From Eubacterium sp. (GTDB lineage Bacteria > Bacillota > Clostridia > Lachnospirales > Lachnospiraceae), in NCBI GenBank assembly GCA_024684035.1, contig JAIKXQ010000018.1, positions 26,090-90,089 of the forward strand: 64,000 nt of DNA. Reading direction: 5' to 3'. This document shows, in pieces, positions 25,822 to 35,018 of this stretch. A program made the translations under genes and the position numbers. Position 1 is the first letter of the stretch. Each line of letters begins with the position of its first letter. The notes beneath the pieces were generated by a model. The model was given only the letters and a program-made list of their open reading frames with translations, did no database searches and was not told the origin of the DNA.

Positions 25822-27519
25822 TCAGGTAAGGAAACAATTCTCTGTGACACTGTACATGCCCCGTGGCGTGCAGCGGATCTCCGGGATGACCGGCAGCGCC
25901 ATGAAGGAGAGGGTGATGAAGGGATCGAAGCCCTCCGGCACACCCATCTTGTGCGCGTGGCGGATCATCTTCTTGAGCTTCCGGTTCACATAGGAGTAGC
26001 TCTTGTCGGAGATCAGTCCCATGATGGGAAGTTCCAGCGTGTCGTAGACTTCCCCGTTTTCAATGATGGTGTAGCCGCCTCTGGCGCGCTCGAGCTCCCG
26101 CACAGCCAGAAGGATATCCCGGTCGTTGTCGCCGATGACAATGATGTTGTGGCTGTCGTGAGAGACGGAGGAGGCGATGGCGCCGCCTTTCAGGCCGAAG
26201 TTCAGAACCGCGCCGACGCCGGTCTTTCCCGAGGCTTTGTGTCGCTCAAAGACGGCGATCTTGTCCAGCTTTCCGTCCGGCTCAAAGAATTCGCCTCCGG
26301 GGAGAACCATGTCTTTGCGCTCCGTGAGGATCTGGCCCGGGATCATTCCGATGACCGGAACCGGCTCTTTGGTGCGTCTGATTTTCAGATCTTCCGGATC
26401 GATGTTGCCCAGATGAATGGTATCCATCAGATGAGCAGGGCAGGGAGCCTGACGGATCTTCTGATTTTCATCCACCAGCTGTCCCTTATAGAAGACCATC
26501 TGGGCGTTGAAGTCCTTGAGGGAATCCCAGACCACCAGATCCGCGTCGTAGCCCGGAGCCACGGCGCCGGTTCTCCGAAGGCCGTAGCAGCGTGCCGGCT
26601 GGATGGTGGCCATCTTGATGGCGGCGATGGGGCTGATGCCCATGCTGACAGCTTTCCGGACATTGTGGTCTATATCGCCCTCCCGGGTGATGTCCTCGAT
26701 ATGCTTGTCGTCGGTACAGAAACAGAAGCCCTCGGTATTGGTGTTGTTTTCCACGATGCCCTTGACGATCATCTCCAGATTTCTGGCGGCGCTGCCCTCC
26801 CGGATGTGGCAGGTCATGCCGATGGCTCTCTCCTTCATCACATACTCATAGGTTGTGCCCTCGTGATCCGTGGTGACGCCGGCCATCACGTAGGCGGCCA
26901 GTTCTTCTTCCGTCAGATTCGGGGCGTGGCCGTCCTTCACCTTGCCGTCGAAGAGTTCCAGTTTCTCGTTCATATAGGGGTCTCCGTTGATGACCGACAT
27001 GCAGTCCATGACTTCACCAAGTCCGAGAACCCTGTGATTGGACAGATATTTTTTCATCTCAATGGCGGTCAGACGGTAGCCGTTGTCGTCAATGGGGGTG
27101 GCCGGAACACAGGATGCGATCATGACATATACGTGGGCGGGCAGCGACTCGGTCTGGGAGAGCAGATAGTCGATGCCGTCCGGGCCCGCCACATTTGCCA
27201 CCTCGTGTGGATCCACGATGAAGGTGGTGGTGCCGTGCGACTCGGCCTTGGAGATCAGAACCTGCGGATTGACCAGGGTGGACTCCAGATGAAGGTGGGC
27301 GTCGATAAAGCCGGAGGTGACATACTGTCCCTGCAGATCAATCTCCTCTTTGCCCTGATAGTCGCCGATTCCCACAATCATTCCCCTGGTAATGGCGATA
27401 TTTCCCTCTTCCACCCGGTCCGTGAAGACATTTACGATCTTTGCGTTCCGGAGGACGAGATCAGCGGGGACGAGCTTTCTGGCTGCCCTTGAGCAGGCGA
27501 GATATTTATTCAGCTCCAT
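25822..27519 (-). CDS. ade: Adenine deaminase
   Basis: It converts adenine to hypoxanthine and ammonia. The 565-residue amidohydrolase has the metal site FIDAHLHLES (about 72-81), EVANVAGPDGIDYLL and FCTDDKHIEDI (about 273-283). It ends with the Ade-specific C-terminal domain (IGDNDRDILLAVRELERARGGYTII). GGAGGTGTTTGC precedes ATG 27519. I looked for a purine riboswitch in the upstream 270 bp and found none. With DeoD at 35019 it would give a purine salvage route from adenosine, although they are separate transcription units. Confidence 0.93.
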   Translation of the reverse strand: MELNKYLACSRAARKLVPADLVLRNAKIVNVFTDRVEEGNIAITRGMIVGIGDYQGKEEIDLQGQYVTSGFIDAHLHLESTLVNPQVLISKAESHGTTTFIVDPHEVANVAGPDGIDYLLSQTESLPAHVYVMIASCVPATPIDDNGYRLTAIEMKKYLSNHRVLGLGEVMDCMSVINGDPYMNEKLELFDGKVKDGHAPNLTEEELAAYVMAGVTTDHEGTTYEYVMKERAIGMTCHIREGSAARNLEMIVKGIVENNTNTEGFCFCTDDKHIEDITREGDIDHNVRKAVSMGISPIAAIKMATIQPARCYGLRRTGAVAPGYDADLVVWDSLKDFNAQMVFYKGQLVDENQKIRQAPCPAHLMDTIHLGNIDPEDLKIRRTKEPVPVIGMIPGQILTERKDMVLPGGEFFEPDGKLDKIAVFERHKASGKTGVGAVLNFGLKGGAIASSVSHDSHNIIVIGDNDRDILLAVRELERARGGYTIIENGEVYDTLELPIMGLISDKSYSYVNRKLKKMIRHAHKMGVPEGFDPFITLSFMALPVIPEIRCTPRGMYSVTENCFLT

Positions 27520-27889
27520 GCAAACACCTCCTGAAGATTATTTTTTACATACGGTTGTATGATATTTGATCATATAAAGGTATATATAAAACAATTGTAA
27601 CATATATATGAAAAACCATGGTCTCCGGCTGCCGGGAAAGATTAACGAAATTATCTGTGTAAAAATGTGCACAACGTGAGTAATATCTTCTGTTCTGACA
27701 AGGACACAAGGAACGTCTTCGTGAAAAAATAAAGGGGAAAGGCGGATGGACAGAAAAAAATGCGCAAATATCACAGAGACAAGGTTAAGTTTGTGATTGC
27801 GCGTGCGGACGTGTATAATATGCGTATATTTGCTGTTTTTTGAAAACAGCAGGAAAATGCATAAAATGAGGGAAATAGGAGAGAATTTT
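27520..27889. other. Divergent intergenic region, ade / NSS transporter
   Basis: 370 bp, AT-rich near ade. It holds a sigma-A-type promoter for the plus-strand transporter and presumably one for ade around 27560-27600 (GTTACAATTG, TATATAC on the minus strand). No riboswitch or coding sequence recognised. Confidence 0.5.
27791..27819 (+). promoter_or_regulatory. Promoter of first NSS transporter
   Basis: TTGTGA (27791-27796), 17-bp spacer, TATAAT (27814-27819), 70 bp before the start codon. Confidence 0.7.
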
Positions 27890-29299
27890 ATGAACGAAAA
27901 AAAGAAAGGCAGTAATTTTTCCGGCCAGCTTGGCTTCGTGCTTGCGGCAGCCGGAAGCGCGGTAGGCGTGGGTAATCTGTGGAGATTCCCCTATCTGGCC
28001 GCAAAGGACGGAGGCGGACTGTTCCTGATCATCTATCTGATCCTGGTACTCACCTTCGGCTTCACACTTCTGACCTCCGATATCGCCATCGGAAGAAAGA
28101 CAAAGAAGAGCGCGATATACGCATATACGGAGATGAACAAAAAGTTCAAATTCCTGGGAATTCTGACCTTCTTCGTGCCGGTTCTGATCATGACCTACTA
28201 CGCGGTCATCGGCGGATGGATCACCCGTTACGCGGTTGTTTATTTCACCGGAGAGGCAAAAGCGGCCGCGGCCGATGACTTCTTTGTAAGCTTCATCACT
28301 TCGCCGGTGGCGCCGGTGATTTACGGCCTGCTCTTTATGTTTGTTACTACCGTGATCATCTATAAAGGTGTAGAGGGCGGTATTGAGAGAATCTCGAGAT
28401 GGCTGATGCCGGTTCTTCTGGTTATGATCGTGGTCATCGCGGTGTTCTCTCTGACCATCACACACAAGGATGCGGACGGAACGGTTCGCACCGGTCTTCA
28501 GGGACTTCTGGTATATCTCAAGCCCGATCTGACGGGACTGACACCGGGACGTTTCCTGCAGATTCTCCTGGATGCCATGAGCCAGATTTTCTTCTCGCTC
28601 TCCGTATCCATGGGTATCATGATCACCTATGGTTCCTACGTAAAACCGGACGTAAACCTTGGCAAGTCCATCAATCAGATCGAGATCTTCGACACCCTGG
28701 TGGCTTTCCTGGCCGGTATGATGATCATTCCTGCAGTCTTTGCATTTACCGGAACAGAAGGTATGAGTGCGGGTCCCAGCCTGATGTTTGTCTCCCTGCC
28801 GAAGGTATTCCAGGCCATGGGAACACCGGGAATCTTCGTGGGAGCAGTATTTTTCCTGATGGCAATCTTCGCTACACTGACCAGTTGTATCTCCGTTCTG
28901 GAGGCCATTGTCGCGAATATCATGGCCATCTTCCATGCGGACAGAAAGAAAGTCACTCTGATCATGGGAGCGGTTTACCTCATCGCGACAGCAGTGATCG
29001 CCCTGGGCTACAGCATCTTCTACGTGGAGGTAAAACTTCCCAACGGCTCCACGGGTCAGCTGCTTGATATCATGGACTACATCAGCAACAGCTTTATGAT
29101 GCCCTTCATCTCCATGATCTCCACGATCCTGATCGGTTGGATTGTGGGACCGAAGTGGATCATCGACGAGGTGGAGTCCACCGGAGATAAATTCCGCAGA
29201 AAATATGTGTACATTGTCATGATCAAGTACGTGGCACCGATTATGATGTTCATCCTCTTCCTGCAGTCAACAGGAATCCTGGGAATGTTCATCAAGTAA
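27890..29299 (+). CDS. Sodium-dependent transporter, NSS (SNF) family, copy 1
   Basis: The 469-residue membrane protein has the NSS start motif GFVLAAAGSAVGVGNLWRFPYLAAKDGGG in the first helix (about 14-42), including the unwound Na+/substrate region, and about 11-12 hydrophobic segments. Bacterial members move amino acids with Na+ (LeuT, MhsT, TnaT). ATG 27890 follows ATAGGAGA; a longer frame from 27797 starts inside the promoter. It is followed by a second NSS gene 308 bp downstream. Confidence 0.9.
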   Translation: MNEKKKGSNFSGQLGFVLAAAGSAVGVGNLWRFPYLAAKDGGGLFLIIYLILVLTFGFTLLTSDIAIGRKTKKSAIYAYTEMNKKFKFLGILTFFVPVLIMTYYAVIGGWITRYAVVYFTGEAKAAAADDFFVSFITSPVAPVIYGLLFMFVTTVIIYKGVEGGIERISRWLMPVLLVMIVVIAVFSLTITHKDADGTVRTGLQGLLVYLKPDLTGLTPGRFLQILLDAMSQIFFSLSVSMGIMITYGSYVKPDVNLGKSINQIEIFDTLVAFLAGMMIIPAVFAFTGTEGMSAGPSLMFVSLPKVFQAMGTPGIFVGAVFFLMAIFATLTSCISVLEAIVANIMAIFHADRKKVTLIMGAVYLIATAVIALGYSIFYVEVKLPNGSTGQLLDIMDYISNSFMMPFISMISTILIGWIVGPKWIIDEVESTGDKFRRKYVYIVMIKYVAPIMMFILFLQSTGILGMFIK

Positions 29300-29370
29300 A
29301 CAGAGCAGCATCGTTATGTGCCCCCCTGCCCGGTCATCCGGCAAGGGTGTTCATACGGACAACAGACGAG

Positions 29371-29427
29371 ATAAAAAGAGAGGACGAAACATTTGCCTTT
29401 GACAGGTGTTTTGCCCTCTCTTTTTCT
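29371..29427 (+). terminator. Long terminator after NSS copy 1
   Basis: AAAAAGAGAGG pairs with CCTCTCTTTTT; inner CGAAACA and TGTTTTG extend the stem. Ends in TTTTTCTTTT. Confidence 0.85.
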
Positions 29428-29607
29428 TTTGCGGTCGGGATGAACCGAAAAATGAATTGTATTCATTTTTGATACTGTGAAATTCTTTTCTTCTAAACAC
29501 GGGAGAGATATAATAATACTGCGGCGCGCAAAAGCGTTGAACTTTATAGCGTTACGCTTTAACGCGTAAAATTATTAGGGATATTTATATGGAGAGGGTA
29601 ACTGAAA
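29428..29607 (+). promoter_or_regulatory. Leader/promoter region of NSS copy 2
   Basis: It contains TATAATA at about 29509-29516 and an inverted repeat GCGTTA-CGCTT-TAACGC (about 29548-29564). The block around the inverted repeat resembles the SSS symporter leader at 16850-16875 (shared TATAGCGT and CGCTTTAA). The rest of the 29300-29607 gap is the terminator above. Confidence 0.4.
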
Positions 29608-30978
29608 ATGGAAAAGAGAGAGAGTCTTGGATCACGTCTTGGATTCATTCTGCTGTCGGCCGGATGTGCGGTTGGTCTGGGAAATGTATGGAGATTTCCC
29701 TACGTCACCGGTCAGTACGGCGGTGGATTTTTTGTGTTGATCTACGCGTTGTTTTTGATTGCGCTGGGTATCCCGGTGCTCTGCATGGAGTATTCCGTCG
29801 GCCGTGCCAGCCGGCTGAGTATCAAGCCGGCCTTTGAAAAGCTGGAAAAGAAAGGTAGCAAGTGGCATCTGTGGGGCTACGTCGCCATGGCGGGCAACTA
29901 TGTGCTGCTGTTCTTCTATTCTGTAGTATCCGGTTGGATTTTGTATTACTTCTATCTCATGGCAACCGGCGCTCTTGACGGCGCTTCCACGGATGAGATC
30001 CAGAAGGCTTTTGAACATATGATGGCATCCCCGCAGATCCTGATTACCTGCATGCTGATTGTCGTTGCGATCACAGCGGTTGTCTGCAGTATCGGTCTTC
30101 AGAGGAGCGTTGAGTCCATCACGAAATTTATGATGATCGCACTGATTCTGATCATGATCGTCCTGGGTATCCGGAGCCTCACGCTTCCGGGCGCAAAAGA
30201 GGGCTTTGCCTTCTATCTGAAACCCAATGCGGCCAATATGAAGAAGGCCGGTATCGGAAATGTGGTTTACGCGGCTTTGAATCAGAGTTTCTTCACGCTG
30301 AGTATCGGTATGGGCGGCATGGAGATCTACGGAAGCTACATCGACAAGAAGAAATCCCTGGTGGGAGAGGCTGCCATCGTAACAGCGCTGGATACCTTTG
30401 TGGCCATCACTTCCGGTCTGATCATTTTCCCGGCCTGCTTTGCCTACGGAATCTCACCGGATGCGGGTCCGAGTCTTATCTTCCTGACACTTCCCCGCGT
30501 ATTCGTGTCCATGCCGGGAGGAAGAATCTGGGGATCCCTGTTCTTCCTGTTCCTTTTCTTCGCGGCACTGTCCACGATGATCGGAGTCTTTGAGAACGAC
30601 CAGTCCTTCCTGATCGATCTGAAACACATGAAGAGAAAAACAGCCGGCGTCATCAACGGAGTGATCATCGCACTGATGTCCGTTCCCTGCGCCCTTGGCT
30701 TTAACGTATGGAGCAGTTTCCAGCCCCTTCGCAAGGGCAACTGTGTCATGGATCTGGAGGACTTCTTCGTCAGCAACATCTGTCTGCCGGTGGGATCCCT
30801 GATCTTCTGTCTCTTCTGTACCTGGAAGTTTGGCTGGGGCTTTGACCGCTTCCTGGAGGAGGCGAATACCGGCGACGGCCTGAAGGTATCGCCGAAACTG
30901 AAGTTCTACTTCAAGTACATCCTGCCGGCTATCATCGCCTTCCTGGTGGTGTATGGATTGGTTACATATTTCATCTGA
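29608..30978 (+). CDS. Sodium-dependent transporter, NSS (SNF) family, copy 2
   Basis: The 456-residue protein has the NSS motif LLSAGCAVGLGNVWRFPYVTGQYGGG at about 14-39 and about 11 hydrophobic segments. It is a distinct paralogue of the preceding transporter, not a recent duplicate (the sequences differ throughout). It ends with KYILPAIIAFLVVYGLVTYFI, a last membrane helix. The start ATG 29608 is preceded by GGAGAGGGTAACTG. The tandem arrangement suggests transport of related amino acids. Confidence 0.9.
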   Translation: MEKRESLGSRLGFILLSAGCAVGLGNVWRFPYVTGQYGGGFFVLIYALFLIALGIPVLCMEYSVGRASRLSIKPAFEKLEKKGSKWHLWGYVAMAGNYVLLFFYSVVSGWILYYFYLMATGALDGASTDEIQKAFEHMMASPQILITCMLIVVAITAVVCSIGLQRSVESITKFMMIALILIMIVLGIRSLTLPGAKEGFAFYLKPNAANMKKAGIGNVVYAALNQSFFTLSIGMGGMEIYGSYIDKKKSLVGEAAIVTALDTFVAITSGLIIFPACFAYGISPDAGPSLIFLTLPRVFVSMPGGRIWGSLFFLFLFFAALSTMIGVFENDQSFLIDLKHMKRKTAGVINGVIIALMSVPCALGFNVWSSFQPLRKGNCVMDLEDFFVSNICLPVGSLIFCLFCTWKFGWGFDRFLEEANTGDGLKVSPKLKFYFKYILPAIIAFLVVYGLVTYFI

Positions 30979-31027
30979 CAGGTAAGGTTTCGGGGGCTCC
31001 CGAAGCAGAAAAAATATAGATGTGTTA

Positions 31028-31060
31028 ACAGGGAGACCGTTCGCGGTCTCCCTGTTTAGT
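31028..31060 (+). terminator. Terminator of NSS copy 2
   Basis: ACAGGGAGACCG-TTCG-CGGTCTCCCTGT, a 12-bp perfect stem with stable TTCG loop, followed by TT. Confidence 0.85.
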
Positions 31061-31163
31061 TGAATCTATTGTGCATTTCTGCTAATATGATAATCATATT
31101 CAGGAAAAAACTGAGAAGAAAAATGAAAACAGAAACACAGTTGTGTTGCGGAAAATGTGAGGA

Positions 31164-31979
31164 ATGTTGACAGAGACAGAAACAGGAAAATATAAGGATT
31201 ATATCGGTGTTTTTGATTCAGGCGTCGGCGGACTCAGCGTTCTGAAGGAGCTTGTGAAGGAGCTGCCGGAGGAGGACTTTCTCTACTTCGGAGACTCGGC
31301 AAACGCGCCCTACGGGGAAAAAGAAATCGGAACGATACGGGAACTGTCTATGAAGATCGCAGACCGCATGGTTGCCGACGGAGTAAAAACCATTGTGATT
31401 GCCTGCAACACGGCCACAAGTGCAGCCGTCAAAGAAATCCGGGCGAAGTATCAGGAGCGCATGCCGATCATTGGAATTGAGCCGGCTCTCAAACCGGCCG
31501 CCAGGTGGAAGCGGCACGGACGGATTCTGGTCATGGCCACGCCGGCGACCCTCAAGCTGGAGAAATACGAGGACCTCTCCCACCGGCTGGAGGGGGAGGC
31601 GGAGTTCATTCCCGTCATGTGCACGGGACTGGCCTCCAGAGTGGAGAAGGGAAACCTGGAAGAAGAAGATCTTCATGAGCTGCTCGAAGAACTCCTTGGA
31701 CCCTATCGGGGAAAGGTCGACGGCATCGTTCTGGGCTGTACCCACTATCCCTTTGTGAAGAGGCAGATCCGCTCCGTGATGGGAGACATTCCCATGTTTG
31801 ACGGCGGCGAGGGAACCGCCCATGAACTTCACCGGCAGCTTGAGAAGCATGGCCTTTTGAAAAAAAAAGAAAGCGGAGATCCCGGGAACCGGAAAAAGGG
31901 AGAAGTGGTTCTCCTGTCCAGCATTCCCGGTGCTGAGAGTGAAGAACTCTACCGGGAGATGTTCCGGATGGAAATCTGA
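31164..31979 (+). CDS. murI: Glutamate racemase
   Basis: It makes D-glutamate for peptidoglycan. The 271-residue protein has IGVFDSGVGGLSVLKEL (about 14-30), VIACNTATS with the first catalytic Cys (about 80), and LGCTHYPF with the second (about 193). The start is uncertain: ATG 31164 sits directly after GAGGA with no spacing, and the alternative TTG at 31167 is barely better. The stop lies about 6 bp before family 2 copy 3. Confidence 0.92.
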   Translation: MLTETETGKYKDYIGVFDSGVGGLSVLKELVKELPEEDFLYFGDSANAPYGEKEIGTIRELSMKIADRMVADGVKTIVIACNTATSAAVKEIRAKYQERMPIIGIEPALKPAARWKRHGRILVMATPATLKLEKYEDLSHRLEGEAEFIPVMCTGLASRVEKGNLEEEDLHELLEELLGPYRGKVDGIVLGCTHYPFVKRQIRSVMGDIPMFDGGEGTAHELHRQLEKHGLLKKKESGDPGNRKKGEVVLLSSIPGAESEELYREMFRMEI

Positions 31980-31984
31980 ATGAA

Positions 31985-32106
31985 GGGATGCGCAGCTCGC
32001 AGATGGGAAGAGTGCTTCGCGATTCTGCTCGCGCGTCAAAGTCCTGCTGCGCTCCCCTGGAGGATTGAGGGGATGGGGGAGTCGAAGTCCGCTTGAGGGC
32101 TTCGGT
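31985..32106 (+). repeat. Family 2 structured element, copy lacking the 5' stem-loop
   Basis: Begins at GGATGCGCAGCTCGCAG right after the murI stop and ends at the 3' hairpin, here AAGTCCG-CTTG-AGGGCTT with a G-T wobble. The middle hairpin is CCCCT-GGAGGATTG-AGGGG. It lacks the 5' CTCATAGG-type stem. It sits upstream of the lipase-like gene. Confidence 0.8.
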
Positions 32107-32153
32107 TGAAAAGTTGCACAACATATGAGGATTCACAGGATCCGGGAGGTGCT

Positions 32154-33338
32154 ATGGGAAATATCATGGATTACCTGGACTGGCGGGGAGATCTCACCTA
32201 CTCCGTCGATCCCTTCAATGAAGTGGATAACCTGATCATGTCGACACTGGCCTATGTGGATTTTGAGGGAATCATGACGGAACCCGGGCAGCAACTTTGC
32301 TACGGCATCCGCCATCTGAATGAGGAGTACTGGAAACATCATACCCATGAAGAGGTGGCGGCGAGAAAAACCTTCTACCGGGACGCCCCGTTCCTCATGG
32401 AAAAGATGGCCGCCTGTCGCCGGTACCGCAGACTCCGTGTCGAGCGGTATGTGAACTATGTCGATCCCGCCCACAGTGAACAGATGGCAGCCATTACCAT
32501 CTATCCGGGGAACGGAAGCACCTACGTGGCCTTCCGAGGTACGGATGATACACTGATCGGATGGAAAGAAGATTTCAGCTTCAGTTACATGGAGGCCACC
32601 GAGGGGCAGCTGGACGCCGTCAATTATCTGAACAGCGTTCAGGAGGGCAAATGCGGAAGGCTGATCGTGGGCGGACACTCCAAGGGTGGCAATTTTGCCA
32701 TCTATGCCTCGGCCTTTTGCAACCAGGAGATCCGGGACCGGATTGAAACCATCTATTCCAATGACGGACCGGGACTGGGGAGCGTCGTGGACGGTGTGGA
32801 CGGCTACCGACAGATCGCCGGACGGATCCGGAAGTACACGCCCGCCTATTCCATCGTCGGAGTGCTGCTGGCCGGAGAAGTGGTTCCGAAGCTGATCAGC
32901 AGTGATCAGGACGGCATCATGCAGCACGATGAATTCACCTGGCAGGTCATGAGCAATCACTTCGTAGAGGTGCCGAAAAGAGAGACGGCCAGCGAACTTT
33001 TTGAGAAAATCGTGAACGCCTGGATCAGCTCGGAAAGTCCGGAAGAGAGAAAGCTTTTCGTGGAGACAATCTTTGATCTTCTGGCGGCAACCGGGGCGCA
33101 GACCCTGGGGGATCTGGGAAAGAGCAGGAGTCAGACCGTCTCCATGATCGTCTCGGCGCTGAAGCGTATGCCGCCGGAAACAAGAGATCCGTTTTTGCAG
33201 ATCATCAAGGATCTGGGAAGCTGCGGAACGGATATTCTGAAGACCCACTTCCAGACAGAGACCGGAAGGCTCCTGGACAAGGTGCGGGCATTACCGAAAA
33301 GAAATACAGAGCAAGTAAAGAAGGAGACACAAGCATGA
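32154..33338 (+). CDS. DUF2974 (Mbeg1-like) alpha/beta-hydrolase, lipase-like
   Basis: The 394-residue protein starts MGNIMDYLDWRGDLTYSVDPFNEVDNLI, typical of DUF2974. It has TYVAFRGTDDT (about 126) and the nucleophile elbow GGHSKGGNFAIYAS (Ser about 177). Later acid and His positions are not certain. It has no signal peptide, so it probably acts in the cytoplasm; the substrate is unknown. The start follows GGGAGGT. The last codons overlap the next gene (ATGA), so the two are translationally coupled. Confidence 0.82.
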   Translation: MGNIMDYLDWRGDLTYSVDPFNEVDNLIMSTLAYVDFEGIMTEPGQQLCYGIRHLNEEYWKHHTHEEVAARKTFYRDAPFLMEKMAACRRYRRLRVERYVNYVDPAHSEQMAAITIYPGNGSTYVAFRGTDDTLIGWKEDFSFSYMEATEGQLDAVNYLNSVQEGKCGRLIVGGHSKGGNFAIYASAFCNQEIRDRIETIYSNDGPGLGSVVDGVDGYRQIAGRIRKYTPAYSIVGVLLAGEVVPKLISSDQDGIMQHDEFTWQVMSNHFVEVPKRETASELFEKIVNAWISSESPEERKLFVETIFDLLAATGAQTLGDLGKSRSQTVSMIVSALKRMPPETRDPFLQIIKDLGSCGTDILKTHFQTETGRLLDKVRALPKRNTEQVKKETQA

Positions 33339-34552
33339 AAAACGAAGTAGTATACAAACAGCTGACAGAGAAAATTCTTCCATTCTGGAACGCCATGCGC
33401 GACGATGAGAACGGAGGCTTTTACGGATATATGAGCGAGGATCTGCACATCGACGACCACGCGGACAAGGGCTGCATTCTCAACAGCAGAATCCTCTGGT
33501 TCTATTCCACCGCCTATTTGTATCTGAAGGATGAAAAACTTCTGGATTACGCGAAACATGCCTTTGAATTTTTGAAGACCTATTGTTTCGATCCGGAGTG
33601 CGGCGGCATCTTCTGGTCGGTGAGATACAACGGCAAGCCGGCGGACACCACGAAGCACACCTACAATCAGGCCTTCGCCATCTATGCCCTCTCCGCATAC
33701 TATGAGGCAACCGGAAGCATCGAGGCCATCGCCATAGCGGAGATCATCTACGAGAAGATCGAAGACACCATGCGCGACACAAAGGGATACCTGGAAGCCT
33801 TCACCAGAGACTTCCGTCCGGCGGACAACGACAAACTCTCCGAGAATGGCGTAATGGCAGAGCGAACCATGAATACGCTGCTCCATATTATCGAGGCCTA
33901 CAGCGCGCTCGTACATGCCCTGCGGAAAAAAGCCGCAGACCCGGTCAGGGGAGACGTTCGGGACGAGTTGTTCTTGAATGTGGTAGAGAACAAACTTGCC
34001 GCAGCCCTGGAGCTGATGAGAGACAAGTTTTACAATAGCAATAGACACAGACTGGATGTGTTCTTCGACAAAGAGTATGAGAGTCTTATCGATTTGACAT
34101 CCTACGGACACGACATAGAGGCGTCTTGGTTGATGGAGTGGGCGGCAGGAATCCTCGACGATGAAGAGATAACAGAAAGCCTCCATCCCATCAGCAGCGA
34201 TCTGGTGGAGAAAGTATACCGGGAAGCCTTCGACGGACATTCCATTGTCAATGAGTGCGAGGATGGAGAGGTCAACACTGACAGAATCTGGTGGGTCGAG
34301 GCTGAGTCAGTTCTTGGCTTCCTGAGAGCCTTTGAGCGGGAGGGAAAAGAAGAATACCGGAAGGCCGCGCATGAAATCCTTGCGTTCATACTGGACAAAC
34401 AGGTGGACAAAAGAGAAGGCTCCGAGTGGTTCGAGATGCTCAAAGAAGACGGAACACCCTGCCACAAACCCATGGTGCGCGAGTGGAAATGCCCGTACCA
34501 CAACGGAAGAATGTGTCTGGAGATCCTCAAGAGCGGAATCGAAATCGGGTGA
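33335..34552 (+). CDS. Cellobiose 2-epimerase (AGE superfamily)
   Basis: It converts the reducing-end glucose of cellobiose to mannose (Glc-beta-1,4-Man). The 405-residue alpha6/alpha6-barrel protein has the family segments KGCILNSRILWFYSTAYLYL (about 50-70), HTYNQAFAIYALSAYYEATG (about 108-127), TSYGHDIEASWLMEWA (about 253-268) and REWKCPYHNGRMCLEI (about 381-396), which carry the conserved His residues. The role fits cellobiose released by the GH9 enzyme at 53586, which then would pass through a mannosylglucose phosphorylase not present here. Start coupling with the lipase-like gene is by ATGA. Confidence 0.88.
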   Translation: MKNEVVYKQLTEKILPFWNAMRDDENGGFYGYMSEDLHIDDHADKGCILNSRILWFYSTAYLYLKDEKLLDYAKHAFEFLKTYCFDPECGGIFWSVRYNGKPADTTKHTYNQAFAIYALSAYYEATGSIEAIAIAEIIYEKIEDTMRDTKGYLEAFTRDFRPADNDKLSENGVMAERTMNTLLHIIEAYSALVHALRKKAADPVRGDVRDELFLNVVENKLAAALELMRDKFYNSNRHRLDVFFDKEYESLIDLTSYGHDIEASWLMEWAAGILDDEEITESLHPISSDLVEKVYREAFDGHSIVNECEDGEVNTDRIWWVEAESVLGFLRAFEREGKEEYRKAAHEILAFILDKQVDKREGSEWFEMLKEDGTPCHKPMVREWKCPYHNGRMCLEILKSGIEIG

Positions 34553-34673
34553 TACTGTCTCTGCCATTACGGAATAAAGCCTGCAAGTGTACTTCGACGT
34601 ACTCAAACATTAATTCCTGAGTGGAGCGTTCTGGTAAAGGGATTGCGGGACAATTTTCTATATCACAAAAAAG

Positions 34674-34730
34674 ACTCCCTGCAGGTGCCGATGTGGATAA
34701 CGGTACTTGCAGGGAGTCTTTACAATACAT
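34674..34730. terminator. Very strong hairpin with flanking inverted repeat
   Basis: AAAGACTCCCTGCAGGTGCCG pairs with CGGTACTTGCAGGGAGTCTTT (21 bp, two G-T or mismatch positions) around a 10-nt loop. Outside it, ATATCACAA (about 34660) and TTGTGATAT (about 34764) form a further inverted repeat. Likely a bidirectional terminator, but possibly the left arm of the neighbouring element. Confidence 0.6.
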
Positions 34731-34786
34731 AGAAACGCATAGTATTTCCTGTAAAAAAGTGACTTGTGATATGTTGCTCGCGGAAG

Positions 34787-34955
34787 TGGGCAGAGTCATG
34801 CTAAGCGAACACTTGGAAGCGTAGGACGAAGCGCGAGCATAGTGCATCTGCTGTAGGTATGAGAGCACAACGTGCTCGATTTTGCCGGAAGCAGATGCAA
34901 ATAGGCGGCGGAGCGCTGAGGACGAGAGCGACGTGTTCGCGTGTATGCTCTGTCC
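34787..34955 (+). repeat. Family 1 structured dispersed element, copy 2
   Basis: Terminal arms GGGCAGAG.CATG...GCGAACAC (left) and GTGTTCGCGTGTATGCTCTGTCC (right) are complementary over about 25 bp. The core from GAGCACAACGTGCTC onward is identical to the other copies. In this copy GCATCTGC (34843-34850) could pair with GCAGATGC (34891-34898), whereas other copies have GCAGATGC at both places. No large internal hairpin. Confidence 0.85.
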
Positions 34956-35018
34956 ACGACGCGTCCTCCTCATTCTGTCCTCCGCAATCTTTAATGGCGC
35001 AGCTCCCCTCCGCCGATA

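Larger units (their letters stand above)
34553..35018. other. Intergenic region between epimerase and deoD (convergent genes)
   Basis: 466 bp. It holds a long hairpin (34676-34727) and family 1 copy 2 (34787-34955). The rest is unassigned. Confidence 0.6.

Noticed and set aside
27520..27789. Possible purine riboswitch before ade
   Set aside because: I looked for the conserved junction and loop motifs (TATA...CCGTAA) on the minus strand and found none.
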